Part shown: positions 1 to 9,365 of the stretch, one piece after another
How the letters are laid out: each line of letters starts with the position of its first letter
Position numbering within the stretch: position 1 is the stretch's first letter
DNA from: UBA2970 sp965221075
Lineage (GTDB): Bacteria > Verrucomicrobiota > Verrucomicrobiia > Limisphaerales > AAA164-E04
DNA length: 64,000 nucleotides
NCBI GenBank assembly: GCA_965221075.1
Contig: OZ244865.1
Location: forward strand, 806,001 to 870,000
Reading direction: 5' to 3'
The notes under the pieces: model-generated
Databases searched by the model: none
What the model saw: only the letters and a program-made list of their open reading frames with translations
What the model was told of the DNA's origin: nothing
Program-made: the position numbers and the translations under genes

Positions 1-2
1 GA

Positions 3-1400
3 TGCAGCCCCATGCGGGCCGCCTTCCTGACCGGGCGCCAGATCTGGCAGCTGGAGCAGGCCGGAACCCACGCCAGCTCCTTTCCGGCCCGCTACCGGAC
101 CTTTCCCGAGCTTCTGGAGGAGAGCGGCTACGCGGTGGGATACACCGGAAAGGGATGGAGCCCGGGAAACTGGCGGGCGGGGGGGCGCTCCCGCAACCCG
201 GCGGGGCGGGCCTACTCCTCCCGCAGGATCGAGCCCCCCCATCCGGGGATGTCGAAGGTGGACTACGCGGCCAACTTCGCCGGCTTCCTGGAGGAGGAGC
301 GCGGAGGGCGTCCCTTCTGCTTCTGGTACGGGGCCTCCGAGCCCCATCGCCGCTTCGCCAGGGGAAGCGGCCTGGCCGAGGGCAAGGATCCCTCCAGGGT
401 GCGGGTGCCCCCCTTCCTGCCCGACCTCCCGGAGGTGCGCGGCGACATCCTCGACTACCTGGTGGAGATCGAGTGGTTCGACCGGCACCTGGGGCGCATG
501 CTGGACCTGCTGGAGGAGCGGGGGGAGCTCGGGAACACCCTGGTGATCGTCACCAGCGACAACGGCATGGCCTTCCCCCGGGCCAAGGCCAACCTCTACG
601 AGTACGGCATCCACATGCCCCTGGCCGTCTCCTGGCCGGCCCGGGTCCCGGGCGGGCGCCGCATCGAGGATCCGGTCGGACTGATCGACGTGACCGCCAC
701 CATCCTCGAGGCGGCGCGCACGGCCCCTCCCTTCGACCATCCGATCAGCGGCCGCAGCCTCTCCAACATCCTCTTCTCGGACCGCTCCGGGGCCGTGGAT
801 CCGCTCCGGGAGGCGGTCTACTCGGGCCGGGAGCGCCACTCCTCGGCCCGCTACAGCTCCCTGGGCTACCCGCAGCGCTGCATCCGCACCCGGGAGCACC
901 TCCTGATCTGGAACATGAGGCCCGAGCGCTGGCCGGCGGGCGCCCCCCGGAAGTACGGCAGCGGCAGCTACCCTCCGGAGGCGGAGGTTCTCGCCCGTCG
1001 GCTGGGGCCGGAGCACGGGGGATACCACGACATCGACGCCTGCCCCACCCTGGACGCGATGATCGGGCGCAGCCGGGATCCGGTCCTGGGGCGCTACCTC
1101 CGCCTGGCCACTGGCCTGCGCCCCGAGCGGGAGCTCTACCGCGTCGCCGAGGATCCCGGCTGCCTGGTCAACCTGGCGGGAAGGGAGGAGACCGCCCGGT
1201 TGGAGGCCTCCCTGATGGAGCGCCTCGAGGGCTACCTGCGGGCCACCGGGGATCCCCGCGTGATCGACGCCGACGGAGGCGACGTCTTCGAGACCTATCC
1301 CCGCTACAGCCCCCTGCGGTGGTTCCCCGAGCCGGACTGGGCGCGGGAGGCGTCCAGACCCCTCATCCGCCAGGACTGGCTGGAGGAGCGCCGTCCCTGA
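3..1400 (+). CDS. Sulfatase, C-terminal part (5' end outside window)
   Basis: Type I sulfatase that hydrolyses sulfate esters, probably on exported polysaccharides or small molecules. The frame is open from the window edge. Its first visible codons read C-S-P-M-R followed by AAFLTG, which is the formylglycine signature C-x-P-x-R; the Cys would be converted to formylglycine. Further on is VTSDNGM (a metal/substrate-binding segment typical of the alkaline phosphatase superfamily). About 465 residues are present and the N-terminal metal-binding Asp pair is missing only because of the window edge. The 3' end overlaps the convergent TIM-barrel gene by 38 bp. Substrate cannot be told from sequence. 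Confidence 0.9.
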   Translation, partial: CSPMRAAFLTGRQIWQLEQAGTHASSFPARYRTFPELLEESGYAVGYTGKGWSPGNWRAGGRSRNPAGRAYSSRRIEPPHPGMSKVDYAANFAGFLEEERGGRPFCFWYGASEPHRRFARGSGLAEGKDPSRVRVPPFLPDLPEVRGDILDYLVEIEWFDRHLGRMLDLLEERGELGNTLVIVTSDNGMAFPRAKANLYEYGIHMPLAVSWPARVPGGRRIEDPVGLIDVTATILEAARTAPPFDHPISGRSLSNILFSDRSGAVDPLREAVYSGRERHSSARYSSLGYPQRCIRTREHLLIWNMRPERWPAGAPRKYGSGSYPPEAEVLARRLGPEHGGYHDIDACPTLDAMIGRSRDPVLGRYLRLATGLRPERELYRVAEDPGCLVNLAGREETARLEASLMERLEGYLRATGDPRVIDADGGDVFETYPRYSPLRWFPEPDWAREASRPLIRQDWLEERRP

Positions 1401-2301
1401 CCGGCTCCTCCAGGGACACGTCGCAGGTGCGCACCGCGTGGTCCAGCGCCGCCAGCGGGTCGTCCCAGGTGGGGATGAACTCCTGGGCCACATAGCCCTC
1501 GAAGCCGGTCCGCAGCACCTCCCGCATCACCGCCGGGTAGTGGATCTCCTGGCTGCCGTCGAGCTCCCCCCGCCCCGGGTTGCCGGCGGTGTGGTAGTGG
1601 CCGATGAGGTCGCGGTGCTGGCGGATGCGCCGGATCACGTCCCCGTGCATCACCTGGACGTGGTAGATGTCGAAGAGCAGCTTCATGGCCGGGGAGCCGA
1701 CCCGGCGGACCATGCCGGCGCAGAGGTCGACATCGTCGCCGAAGTACCCCGGATGGCCCTTCATCGGGTGGGAGCCGTCCCTGGAGTTGAGGTGCTCCAG
1801 GCACAGCTTCACGCCCTTCCTCTCGGCGTGGCCGGCGACGCTCTTCCACAGGTCGACGCAGTTGCGCTCTCCCGCCTCGGGCGGGATCCCCGCCTCGGAC
1901 ATCCCGGTGAAGGTGATCACGCTGGGCGAGCCGATCCGGGCGGCCAGGTCGATCGCCTCCAGCAGCCTCTCCCGGCAGTGGGGGTGGTTCTCCCGGGAGA
2001 CCGGCCCCCGGGCGAAGCCGTGGCTGCCCACCAGGGAGATCTCCAGGCCCAGCTCCCGGACCGCGGGATAGCTCTCCCGGGGGATCCCCTCCATGGCCGC
2101 CATCCCGATCGCCTTGCAGTGGCGGGCCAGCTCCATGGTCGGCATGGGATTGAAGCACCATCCCATCACCGACTGCCGGATCCTGCCGTGGCGGACCACG
2201 CGCCCGGCGCCCCGGAGCCCTCCCGGCGCCAGGGCCAAGGCCGCGGCCAGGGAGCCGCGGGCCAGGAAGGAGCGGCGGGAGAGAGGCGGAGCGGGCTCCA
2301 T
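1363..2301 (-). CDS. Tat-exported sugar phosphate isomerase/epimerase-like TIM-barrel protein
   Basis: 312 residues. The N-terminus carries a twin-arginine signal (SRRSFLARG at about residues 8-16) followed by an Ala/Leu-rich segment, so the protein is predicted to be exported folded. The rest matches the xylose isomerase-like/hydroxypyruvate isomerase (Hyi) TIM-barrel family: ITFTGM, LCLEHLNS, LFDIYHVQ and GHYHTAGNPGR are the usual metal- and substrate-binding strands (Glu, Asp, His, Glu in EFIPTWDDP). Such exported Hyi-like proteins are common in Verrucomicrobiota and Planctomycetota; the substrate is unknown. The ATG at 2301 lies 8 bp after the stop of the upstream PQQ-propeller gene, so the two are likely one operon. 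Confidence 0.82.
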   Translation of the reverse strand: MEPAPPLSRRSFLARGSLAAALALAPGGLRGAGRVVRHGRIRQSVMGWCFNPMPTMELARHCKAIGMAAMEGIPRESYPAVRELGLEISLVGSHGFARGPVSRENHPHCRERLLEAIDLAARIGSPSVITFTGMSEAGIPPEAGERNCVDLWKSVAGHAERKGVKLCLEHLNSRDGSHPMKGHPGYFGDDVDLCAGMVRRVGSPAMKLLFDIYHVQVMHGDVIRRIRQHRDLIGHYHTAGNPGRGELDGSQEIHYPAVMREVLRTGFEGYVAQEFIPTWDDPLAALDHAVRTCDVSLEEPVRDGAPPASPGG

Positions 2302-2309
2302 GGCCGCCC

Positions 2310-3554
2310 TCAGGGCTTGAGGCCGTAGCAGAGAAGGCGGTCCATGTCGCGCAGGTAGAGCCGCCCGCCGGCGATCACCGGATGGGGCCAGCTCCTGTGC
2401 CGGCTCCGGGCGGGCTGCTCGAAGCGGCCCTTCTCCACGTAGGCGTCCGGGCTGGCCTCGACCAGCGCCACCGGTCCCCGCTCGCTGCGCAGGTAGAGAT
2501 GGCCGTCGGCGTAGGAGAGGGATCCCTTGCCCACGCTGCGCTCCTCCCAGGCCACCTTGCCGGTGCGCATGTCCATGCACACCAGCACCGGGCCCGAAGT
2601 CCCGTACACGTGGTCCCCCACCCGGATCACCCCCCCGTGGTGGTTCTCCATGTGGCCGTTGGCGTACCTCTCGGCCACGGTGAACGAGTCCCCCTCCTTG
2701 CCGATCTCGAAGAGGTTGCAGCCGATCCCGTAGCCCGAGGTGACGAAGACCAGGTTGTCCAGGACCACCGGAGTGGGGATGACCGCGGTCTTGCCCTCGC
2801 GCTCGGCCCGCCAGAGGAGCCTCCCGGTGGAGGGCTCGATCCCGGCCAGGGACTTCCCGGTGAAGACCAGGTACTGGCTGGCGCCGTGGAGGGTGGCCTT
2901 GAGGATGGAGGCGTAGGCGGCCTGGTCGGAGAGCTCCCCGGTGCGCCAGAGGGTGCGGCCGGTCTGGCGGTCCAGGCAGGCCACGGTCCCGTCCGGGCCT
3001 CCGGGGGTGCAGAGCACCTTCTGCCCGTCGACCAGCACCGATTCGGAGAATCCCCATCTCGACATCATGCCTCCCCCCAGATCCTCCTTCAGGCCGACCT
3101 GCCAGCGCAGGGCGCCGCTCTGGGCGTCCAGCCGGGTGAGGTGGCCTCCGGCCCCGAGGGTGAAGAGGTCGCCGCCGTCGAAGGTGGGGGTGGAGCGGGG
3201 GCCGTCGGCGTAGCCCACGTCCGTCTCGGCGGGCGAGATCCGCTCTTCCCAGAGGGGGGAGCCGTCGGACTCCCTGCGGGCCCAGGCCACCTCGTCGCCC
3301 CCCCGGTAGCTGGTTCCGAAGATCCTCCCCTGGGCGATGGAGGGGGTGACGTACCCGTCGCCCAGGCCCTCGGCCGTCCAGAGCAGCTCGGGCCCTCCCT
3401 CGGGCCACTGGTCCAGCAGGCCGGTCTCGGGGGACTTGCCGTCACGTTCGATCCCCCGCCACTGGGGCCAGGACTCGGCCGCCGCCAGGGCCGCTCCCAG
3501 GACCAGGGAGAGGGCTGCCGGGAAAAGGGCGTGACTCGGGTATCGGTGCTTCAT
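2310..3554 (-). CDS. Exported PQQ-like beta-propeller protein
   Basis: 414 residues with a cleavable Sec signal (residues 1-25, ending LGAALAAA). The mature part begins SWPQWRG, the typical opening of the verrucomicrobial/planctomycetal PQQ-like (outer membrane assembly factor-like) beta-propellers, and contains repeated blades of the type xxDxxTGxxLWR (for example DRQTGRTLWR and EPSTGRLLWR). These proteins resemble quinoprotein dehydrogenases in fold, but I see no evidence for a bound cofactor, so catalysis is not claimed. It is the first gene of a two-gene minus-strand unit with the TIM-barrel protein. A second protein of this type lies at 50826-52388. Confidence 0.82.
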   Translation of the reverse strand: MKHRYPSHALFPAALSLVLGAALAAAESWPQWRGIERDGKSPETGLLDQWPEGGPELLWTAEGLGDGYVTPSIAQGRIFGTSYRGGDEVAWARRESDGSPLWEERISPAETDVGYADGPRSTPTFDGGDLFTLGAGGHLTRLDAQSGALRWQVGLKEDLGGGMMSRWGFSESVLVDGQKVLCTPGGPDGTVACLDRQTGRTLWRTGELSDQAAYASILKATLHGASQYLVFTGKSLAGIEPSTGRLLWRAEREGKTAVIPTPVVLDNLVFVTSGYGIGCNLFEIGKEGDSFTVAERYANGHMENHHGGVIRVGDHVYGTSGPVLVCMDMRTGKVAWEERSVGKGSLSYADGHLYLRSERGPVALVEASPDAYVEKGRFEQPARSRHRSWPHPVIAGGRLYLRDMDRLLCYGLKP

Positions 3555-3730
3555 GGAGGGATGGGCTGCGGGCGGGAGCCTACCGGGCCGGCGCCTGCCG
3601 TGGCAAGGGCGCAGGAGGCTGCGGATCCACTCGTCCGGGCCGCCGCGGGCGCCTCCGGGTTGACTTTTCCGCCCCCGGGGATTGAGATGGGCCGGCCCGG
3701 GCTTCCTGCGGAGCCGGGAGCAGCGATCCA

Positions 3731-4750
3731 ATGAGCACCGTATCGGTAAGACGCCTGCGGGCGGTTGTCCTGGCCGCGGCCTGCCTGCTTCCCTTGGGGG
3801 CCGCCGGCGAGGACTGGGAGCTGTTCCGCCGCATCATGGGGCCGCCCCTCTCCCCGGTGGCCGGCCTGCCCCGGGCCGAGATCGAGACGCACCGGATCGA
3901 GCTGGGGCGGGTCCTCTACCACGACAAGCGGCTCAGCCGCGACGACTCCATCTCCTGCAATTCCTGCCACGACACCCGCAGCTTCGGGGTCGACTCCGAG
4001 AGGCTCTCGCCGGGATTCGGCGGCCGCCTTACCGGGCGCAACTCCCCCACCACCTTCAACGCCTTCATGCACCTCGCCCAGTTCTGGGACGGCCGGGAGC
4101 CCACCGTCGAGGAGCAGGCCAAGGGGCCGATCCTGGCCGAGAAGGAGATGGCGATGCCCTCGCCCGATGCGGTGGTCGAAAAGCTGGAGGGCATCCCCGG
4201 CTACTGGGAGCTCTTCGCCCGCGCCTTTCCCGGGAGCGATCCGCCCGTCACCTACGACAACGTCGGAACCGCCATCGGCGCCTACGAGCGCCTCTTCGTC
4301 ACCCCGGGGCCCTTCGACGCCTTCCTGGCGGGGGACGACGGGGCCCTCGACGCCCGCCAGAAGCGGGGGATGGAGAAGTTCCTCACCCGGGGCTGCGCCA
4401 CCTGCCACACCACCACCCTGGTGGGAGGCGCCCTCTACCAGAAGCTGGGCCTGATCCGGCCCTGGCCCAGCCAGGAGGACCAGGGGCGCTTCGATGTCAC
4501 CGGCAGGGAGGAGGACCGGATGTTCTTCAAGGTGCCCTCGCTGCGCAACGTGGAAAAGACCGGCCCATGGTTCCACGACGGCTCGGCCGGCGACCTGGAC
4601 GAGGCCATACGGGTCATGGGGCGCCACCAGCTGGGGCTGGAGCTTCCCGACGAGGACGTGGAGGATATCCGCGCCTTCCTCTCGGGCCTGACCGGGGAGC
4701 TGGAGGAGTCCGTGGCGGCGCCTCCTCGATCCTTCCCGGGCCAGGGCTGA
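3731..4750 (+). CDS. Di-haem cytochrome c peroxidase family protein
   Basis: 339 residues with a Sec signal peptide (about 1-26), so periplasmic. Two c-type haem sites are visible: CNSCH at residues 76-80 and CATCH at 222-226, the spacing expected for the CCP/MauG family. The conserved segments RNSPTTFNA and QFWDGR between the haems, and VPSLRNVEKTGPWFHDGS after the second haem, are standard for this family. The likely role is hydrogen peroxide reduction or oxidation of a periplasmic partner; sequence alone does not separate CCP from MauG-like activities. The stop codon overlaps the ATG of the next gene by one base (TGATG). Confidence 0.9.
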   Translation: MSTVSVRRLRAVVLAAACLLPLGAAGEDWELFRRIMGPPLSPVAGLPRAEIETHRIELGRVLYHDKRLSRDDSISCNSCHDTRSFGVDSERLSPGFGGRLTGRNSPTTFNAFMHLAQFWDGREPTVEEQAKGPILAEKEMAMPSPDAVVEKLEGIPGYWELFARAFPGSDPPVTYDNVGTAIGAYERLFVTPGPFDAFLAGDDGALDARQKRGMEKFLTRGCATCHTTTLVGGALYQKLGLIRPWPSQEDQGRFDVTGREEDRMFFKVPSLRNVEKTGPWFHDGSAGDLDEAIRVMGRHQLGLELPDEDVEDIRAFLSGLTGELEESVAAPPRSFPGQG

Positions 4751-5838
4751 TGCCTCGCCCCAGGCTGCACATCCCCGGGCCGGTCGAGGTCGGGGAGAGG
4801 GCGATGCAGGCCTTCCGCAGGCCGATGATCGGGCATCGCAGCCAGGCCTTCCAGGAGCTCTACGGACGGATCCAGCCCGGCCTGCGCAAGCTGTTCGGGA
4901 CCAGCAGGCCGGTGTTCCTGAGCACCTCCTCGGCCTGGGGGGTGATGGAGGCGGCTATCCGCAACCTGGTGGCCGGCAGGGTGCTCTGCTGCATGTGCGG
5001 CGCCTTCTCCGACAAGTGGGCGGATGTGGCGCGCCGCTGCGGACGGGAGGCCGGCTCCCTGAAGGTGGACTGGGGCTCGCCAGTGCTGCCCGAGCAGGTG
5101 GACCGGAAGCTGGCCTCGGAGCGCTACGACGCCGTGGCCCTGGTGCACAACGAGACCTCGACCGGGGTGATGAACCCCCTGGAGGAGATCCTCTCCCTGC
5201 GCACCCGCCATCCGGACACCCTCTTCGTGGTAGATGCGGTCAGCTCCCTCTCTGCCGTTCCGATCGGCTTCGACCGGCTGGGGATCGACCTCCTGCTGAC
5301 CGGAAGCCAGAAGGCGCTGGCCCTGCCTCCCGGCATGAGCCTCTTCGCCCTGAGCGGGAGGGCTCTGGAGCGGGCCCGCCGGATGGAGGGCCGGGGCTAC
5401 TACTTCGACTTCCTGGAGTTCGAGAGGAACGGGGAGAGGAACATGACCCCCAGCACCCCCTCGATCGGCCATGTCCACGCCCTGGAGTGCAAGCTGGAGG
5501 AGATCTTCGAGGAGGGGCTTCCCGCGCGCTACGCCCGGCACCGGGAGCTGGCCGAGGCGACCCGCCAGTGGGCCCTGGGCCAGGGCTTCTCCCTGTTCGC
5601 CCGGGAGGGATGCCGGTCGGAGACCCTCACCTGCGTGGACAACGGCGCCCGCACGGGCGGGCGCCGGGTGGACGTGCCGGAGCTCCGGCGGCTGGTCCGC
5701 CAGGAGGGCTTCGAGATCGACGGGGGATACGGGCGCATCAAGGGGTCCACCTTCCGCATCTCCAGCATGGGGGACGAGACCCCGGACACCATGGGGCGCC
5801 TCTTCGGGGCGCTTGACAAGTGCCTCGCCAGGCTGTAG
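4750..5838 (+). CDS. Class V aminotransferase (serine-pyruvate / alanine-glyoxylate type)
   Basis: 362 residues, PLP-dependent fold type I. VDAVSSL (Asp162 contacts the pyridine nitrogen) and TGSQKAL with the Schiff-base Lys188 are clear, and the opening PGPVEVGERAMQAF with P-M-I-G-H-R-S is the class V substrate-binding start. Related enzymes include serine-pyruvate, alanine-glyoxylate and the alternative phosphoserine aminotransferases; a D-hydroxyacid dehydrogenase at 13.7 kb could act on a related C3 substrate, but the two are far apart. Translation is coupled to the upstream peroxidase through TGATG, although a functional link between the two is not obvious. Confidence 0.85.
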   Translation: MPRPRLHIPGPVEVGERAMQAFRRPMIGHRSQAFQELYGRIQPGLRKLFGTSRPVFLSTSSAWGVMEAAIRNLVAGRVLCCMCGAFSDKWADVARRCGREAGSLKVDWGSPVLPEQVDRKLASERYDAVALVHNETSTGVMNPLEEILSLRTRHPDTLFVVDAVSSLSAVPIGFDRLGIDLLLTGSQKALALPPGMSLFALSGRALERARRMEGRGYYFDFLEFERNGERNMTPSTPSIGHVHALECKLEEIFEEGLPARYARHRELAEATRQWALGQGFSLFAREGCRSETLTCVDNGARTGGRRVDVPELRRLVRQEGFEIDGGYGRIKGSTFRISSMGDETPDTMGRLFGALDKCLARL

Positions 5839-5852
5839 ATGGGGAAGAAGAG

Positions 5853-6605
5853 ATGATTAGATCAGGCAATCCCGTGCTGAGCGACCGGATGTTCGCCGGC
5901 ACGCCCACGGCCGGCGCCGAAGGCCGCATGACCGTCAACGGCACCGTCGCCAAGACGATGGTGGCGGGCCTGCTCCTGGTGCTGGCCGGCTCCTTCACCT
6001 GGAGGAGCGCCTCCGGAGCCGAAGACGCCGGGCAGGCCTGGGCCTGGGGGACGATCGGGCTCATCGGAGGGCTGGTGGTGGCCCTGGTGACCATCTTCAA
6101 GAGGGACTGGTCCCCCTACACCGTGCCCCTCTACGCGGTCCTCGAGGGCTTCTTCCTGGGAGCCGTCTCCGCCTACTTCGAGCGGCTATTCCAAGGCATC
6201 GTGTTCAACGCCGTCTGCCTGACCATGGGAACCCTCTTCAGCCTGCTGTTCCTCTACCAGACGGGGTGGATCCGGGCGACCCGCAAGTTCCGAATGGGAG
6301 TGATGGCGGCCACCGGAGGGATCTTCCTCTTCTACATGCTGCACATTCTCCTGAGCCTCTTCGGGATCTCCTTCGGCGGGACCCTGCTCCATGAAGCGTC
6401 TCCGCTAAGCATCGGTTTCAGCCTGTTCGTGGTGGTGATCGCCGCCCTCAACCTGGTGCTCGACTTCGACTACATCGAGCAGACCGCCCGCCACGGAGGC
6501 CCCAAGTACCTGGAGTGGTTCGGCGCCTTCGGGCTTCTGGTCACCCTGATCTGGCTCTACATCGAGATCCTGCACCTGCTGGCCAAGCTGAGAGGAAACG
6601 ACTAG
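5853..6605 (+). CDS. Bax inhibitor-1/YccA family membrane protein
   Basis: 250 residues with about seven hydrophobic segments between residues 35 and 245. A cytosolic N-terminal tail of about 30 residues (SGNPVLSDRMF) is followed by the paired TM helices, and the acidic motif LDFDYIEQ before the last helix is characteristic of the YccA/BI-1 group that includes bacterial TMBIM calcium-leak-type proteins. I chose the ATG at 5853 because a purine-rich GGGGAAGAAGAG lies directly upstream; a longer start at 5820 would overlap the aminotransferase. It follows that gene by 14 bp and may be co-transcribed. Precise transport activity in bacteria is uncertain. Confidence 0.85.
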   Translation: MIRSGNPVLSDRMFAGTPTAGAEGRMTVNGTVAKTMVAGLLLVLAGSFTWRSASGAEDAGQAWAWGTIGLIGGLVVALVTIFKRDWSPYTVPLYAVLEGFFLGAVSAYFERLFQGIVFNAVCLTMGTLFSLLFLYQTGWIRATRKFRMGVMAATGGIFLFYMLHILLSLFGISFGGTLLHEASPLSIGFSLFVVVIAALNLVLDFDYIEQTARHGGPKYLEWFGAFGLLVTLIWLYIEILHLLAKLRGND

Positions 6606-6617
6606 CCCGGTCCGGGC

Positions 6618-6637
6618 GCCCCCCTTCGGCCGGGGGC
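6618..6637 (+). terminator. GC-rich inverted repeat after the Bax-inhibitor-like gene
   Basis: GCCCCC and GGGGGC arms separated by 8 nt lie 12 bp past the stop codon at 6605. There is no T tract, so this is only a possible transcription end or mRNA 3' stabiliser. Confidence 0.3.
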
Positions 6638-6703
6638 TCGGGGCCGGATGCGGCCGGGACCGGGGCGCTGCCTGCATGGACCGGGCTTCTTCCAAACCTG
6701 CGC

Positions 6704-7585
6704 ATGAGAACCGGAACGCCGGAGCGCCGCCCCTCCGCCTTCACCCTGATCGAGCTGCTGGTGGTCATCGCCATCATCGCCATCCTGGCGGGGATGCTGC
6801 TGCCGGCCCTCTCCAGGGCCAAGAACGCGGCGCACAAGGTGAAATGCCTCAGCAACCTGCGCCAGCTGGGCTTCGGCTGGAACATGTACCTGGACGACAA
6901 CAGGGACAACAACCCGGCGGCCAGCCACCTCATCGGGAGCAGTTCTCTCCCGGGTTTTGCACCCCCGGTGCCCGCCTGGGTGCAGGGCCTGATGGACTAC
7001 GACAGCGGCAACCGCTCCAACTGGGACGTCACCGTGGACATCCACGCCAGCCCTCTGTGGCCCTACCTGGAGAGCGCCGGGATCTTCAAGTGCCCGCAGG
7101 ACAAGAGCGTTGTCACCACCTCGTCCGGGGAGGTCCTGCCCCGGGTGCGCTCGGTGGCGATGAGTCTCCACATCGGCGAGTGGGGCTGGAGGAACAGGGA
7201 GGACTACCACGGATACCGGCTCTACAACAACCGGGCCGACTTCGTCGATCCGGGCCCCTCCTCCACCTGGCTGTTCATGGACGTGAGGGAGGACTCGATC
7301 GACCTGGGCAACTTCTACGTGAGCATGCTCGGGTATCCCGACCGTCCTGAACTGGCTTCGTTCGTGGACTATCCGGCCAGCTACCACAACGGCAACGGCG
7401 CGCTCGCCTTCGTCGACGGCCACGCCGAGTCCAGGGTCTGGGTCCACCCCGACACCATACAGCCCATCCGCAAGGGCGGCATCCTGGAGGACGGCCCCGC
7501 GCCGACTCCCGGCAACCCCGACGTGATCTGGCTGCAGGAGCACACCTCCCGCTTCGTCGGGAGCCAGCCGAACGTGGACTGGTGA
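6704..7585 (+). CDS. Prepilin-like protein with H-X9-DG motif, tandem copy A
   Basis: 293 residues. The N-terminus has the class III/type II prepilin-like signal (SAFTLIELLVVIAIIAILAG) with Glu at +5 of the mature protein, expected to be cut by a prepilin peptidase. The C-terminal part contains His, nine residues, then Asp-Gly (YHNGNGALAFVDGHAE), the H-X9-DG processing-associated motif common in Verrucomicrobiota, Planctomycetota and Lentisphaerota. These are exported type II pseudopilin-like proteins of poorly known function. The ATG at 6704 gives the leader MRTGTPERRPS. Its stop overlaps a GTG in the next copy's leader, and the reading frame ends with residues NVDW, which copies B and C do not keep. 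The copy differs from B and C mainly in three short patches. Confidence 0.88.
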   Translation: MRTGTPERRPSAFTLIELLVVIAIIAILAGMLLPALSRAKNAAHKVKCLSNLRQLGFGWNMYLDDNRDNNPAASHLIGSSSLPGFAPPVPAWVQGLMDYDSGNRSNWDVTVDIHASPLWPYLESAGIFKCPQDKSVVTTSSGEVLPRVRSVAMSLHIGEWGWRNREDYHGYRLYNNRADFVDPGPSSTWLFMDVREDSIDLGNFYVSMLGYPDRPELASFVDYPASYHNGNGALAFVDGHAESRVWVHPDTIQPIRKGGILEDGPAPTPGNPDVIWLQEHTSRFVGSQPNVDW

Positions 7586-9365
7586 CCGCAGGAGCCTGCA
7601 TGCCGCCTGGACGGGCGCCGGAGCGCCGCCCCTCCGCCTTCACCCTGATCGAGCTGCTGGTGGTCATTGCCATCATCGCCATCCTGGCGGGGCTGCTGCT
7701 GCCGGCCCTCTCCAGGGCCAAGAACGCGGCGCACAAGGTGTACTGCCAGAACAACCTGCGCCAGCTGGGGCTGGGCTGGAACATGTACCTGGACGACCAT
7801 AGGGGCGACAACCCGGCGGCCAGCGATCCCCGCCAGGGCATTCCCCCCGCGCCGTTCCCGCCGCTGGTGCCGGCCTGGGTGCGGGGGCTGATGGACTACG
7901 ACAGCGGCAACCCCTCCAACTGGGACGTGGACGTGGACATCCGCACCAGCCCCATGTGGCCCTACCTGGAGAGCGCCGGGATCTTCAAGTGCCCGCAGGA
8001 CAAGAGCGTTGTCACCACTTCGTCCGGGCAGGTCCTGCCCCGGGTGCGCTCGGTGGCCAAGAACTTCCACATCGGCGAGTGGGGCCGGAGAGGGAAATTG
8101 GACTGGGACGGATACCGGCTCTACAACAACCGGGCCGACTTCGTCGATCCGGGCCCCTCCTCCACCTGGCTGTTCATGGACGTGAGGGAGGACTCCATCG
8201 ACCTGGGCAACTACTATGTGAGGATGCGGGGATATCCAAATTATCCCGAACAGGCCCTGTTCGTGGACTATCCGGCCAGCTACCACAACGGCAACGGCGC
8301 GCTCGCCTTCGTCGACGGCCACGCCGAGTCCAGGGTCTGGGTCCATCCCGACACCATCCAGCCCCTTCGCAAGGGCGGCATCCTGGAGGACGGCCCCGCC
8401 CCGACTCCCGGCAACCCCGACGTGATCTGGCTGCAGGAGCGCACCTCCCGCTTCGCCGGGAGCCGGTAGAACGTGGACTGGTGACCGCAGGAGCCTGCAT
8501 GCCGCCTGGACGGGCGCCGGAGCGCCGCCCCTCCGCCTTCACCCTGATCGAGCTGCTGGTGGTCATTGCCATCATCGCCATCCTGGCGGGGCTGCTGCTG
8601 CCGGCCCTCTCCAGGGCCAAGAACGCGGCGCACAAGGTGTACTGCCAGAACAACCTGCGCCAGCTGGGGCTGGGCTGGAACATGTACCTGGACGACCACA
8701 GGGGCAACAACCCGGCGGCCAGCGACCCCCGCCAGGCCAGACCCCCCTCGAGGTTCCCGCCACTGGTGCCCGCCTGGGTGCGGGGCCTGATGGACTACGA
8801 CAGCGGCAACCCCTCCAACTGGGACGTGGACGTGGACATCCGCACCAGCCCCATGTGGCCCTACCTGGAGAGCGCCGGGATCTTCAAGTGCCCGCAGGAC
8901 AAGAGCGTTGTCACCACCTCGTTCGGGCAGGTCCTGCCCCGGGTGCGCTCGGTGGCCATGAGCTGGCACATCGGCGAGTGGGGCCGGAGACGGACAGTGG
9001 ACTGGGACGGATACCGGCTCTACAACAACCGGGCCGACTTCGTCGATCCGGGCCCCTCCTCCACCTGGCTGTTCATGGACGTGAGGGAGGACTCCATCGA
9101 CCTGGGCAACTACCGTGTGGTCATGGAGGGATACCCCGGCCGTCCCGAACTGGCCCAGTTCGTGGACTATCCGGCCAGCTACCACAACGGCAACGGCGCC
9201 CTCGCCTTCGTCGACGGCCACGCCGAGTCCAGGGTCTGGGTCCATCCCGTCACCACCCAGCCCCTCCGCAAGGGCGGAATCCTGGGGGACACCCCCGTGG
9301 TGACTGCAGGAAACCCCGACGTGATCTGGCTGCAGGAGCGGACCTCCCGCTTCGCCGGGTGGGGC
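6717..9365 (+). repeat. Triplicated prepilin gene array with variable patches
   Basis: Three direct gene-length repeats start at 6704, 7600 and 8499. The unit linking B and C, including the leader and spacer, is offset by 899 bp (aacgtggactgg at 7571 and again at 8470). Long stretches between the copies are identical or nearly so; differences cluster at 6926-6968/7825-7863/8724-8762, 7159-7211/8058-8110/8957-9009, and 7312-7361/8211-8260/9111-9160. Confidence 0.9.
7600..8469 (+). CDS. Prepilin-like protein with H-X9-DG motif, tandem copy B
   Basis: 289 residues. The same architecture as copy A: a short basic leader (MPPGRAPERRPS), a prepilin signal helix, a globular domain with the invariant FKCPQDKSVVTT segment, and the H-X9-DG motif. 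I prefer the ATG at 7600, which has CAGGAG six bases upstream, over the GTG at 7582 that would overlap copy A. The gene stops at a TAG at 8467-8469 exactly where copy A continues with NVDW; the bases for that tail are still present after the stop. Close nucleotide identity to copy C over most of its length points to recent duplication or ongoing gene conversion. Confidence 0.88.
   Translation: MPPGRAPERRPSAFTLIELLVVIAIIAILAGLLLPALSRAKNAAHKVYCQNNLRQLGLGWNMYLDDHRGDNPAASDPRQGIPPAPFPPLVPAWVRGLMDYDSGNPSNWDVDVDIRTSPMWPYLESAGIFKCPQDKSVVTTSSGQVLPRVRSVAKNFHIGEWGRRGKLDWDGYRLYNNRADFVDPGPSSTWLFMDVREDSIDLGNYYVRMRGYPNYPEQALFVDYPASYHNGNGALAFVDGHAESRVWVHPDTIQPLRKGGILEDGPAPTPGNPDVIWLQERTSRFAGSR

Noticed and set aside
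1363..3408. A 681-codon minus-strand frame spanning the PQQ gene and the TIM-barrel gene.
   Set aside because: Only its last 313 codons match the TIM-barrel protein; the first part is an out-of-frame reading of the PQQ-propeller gene, Gly/Arg/Pro-rich with no domain.
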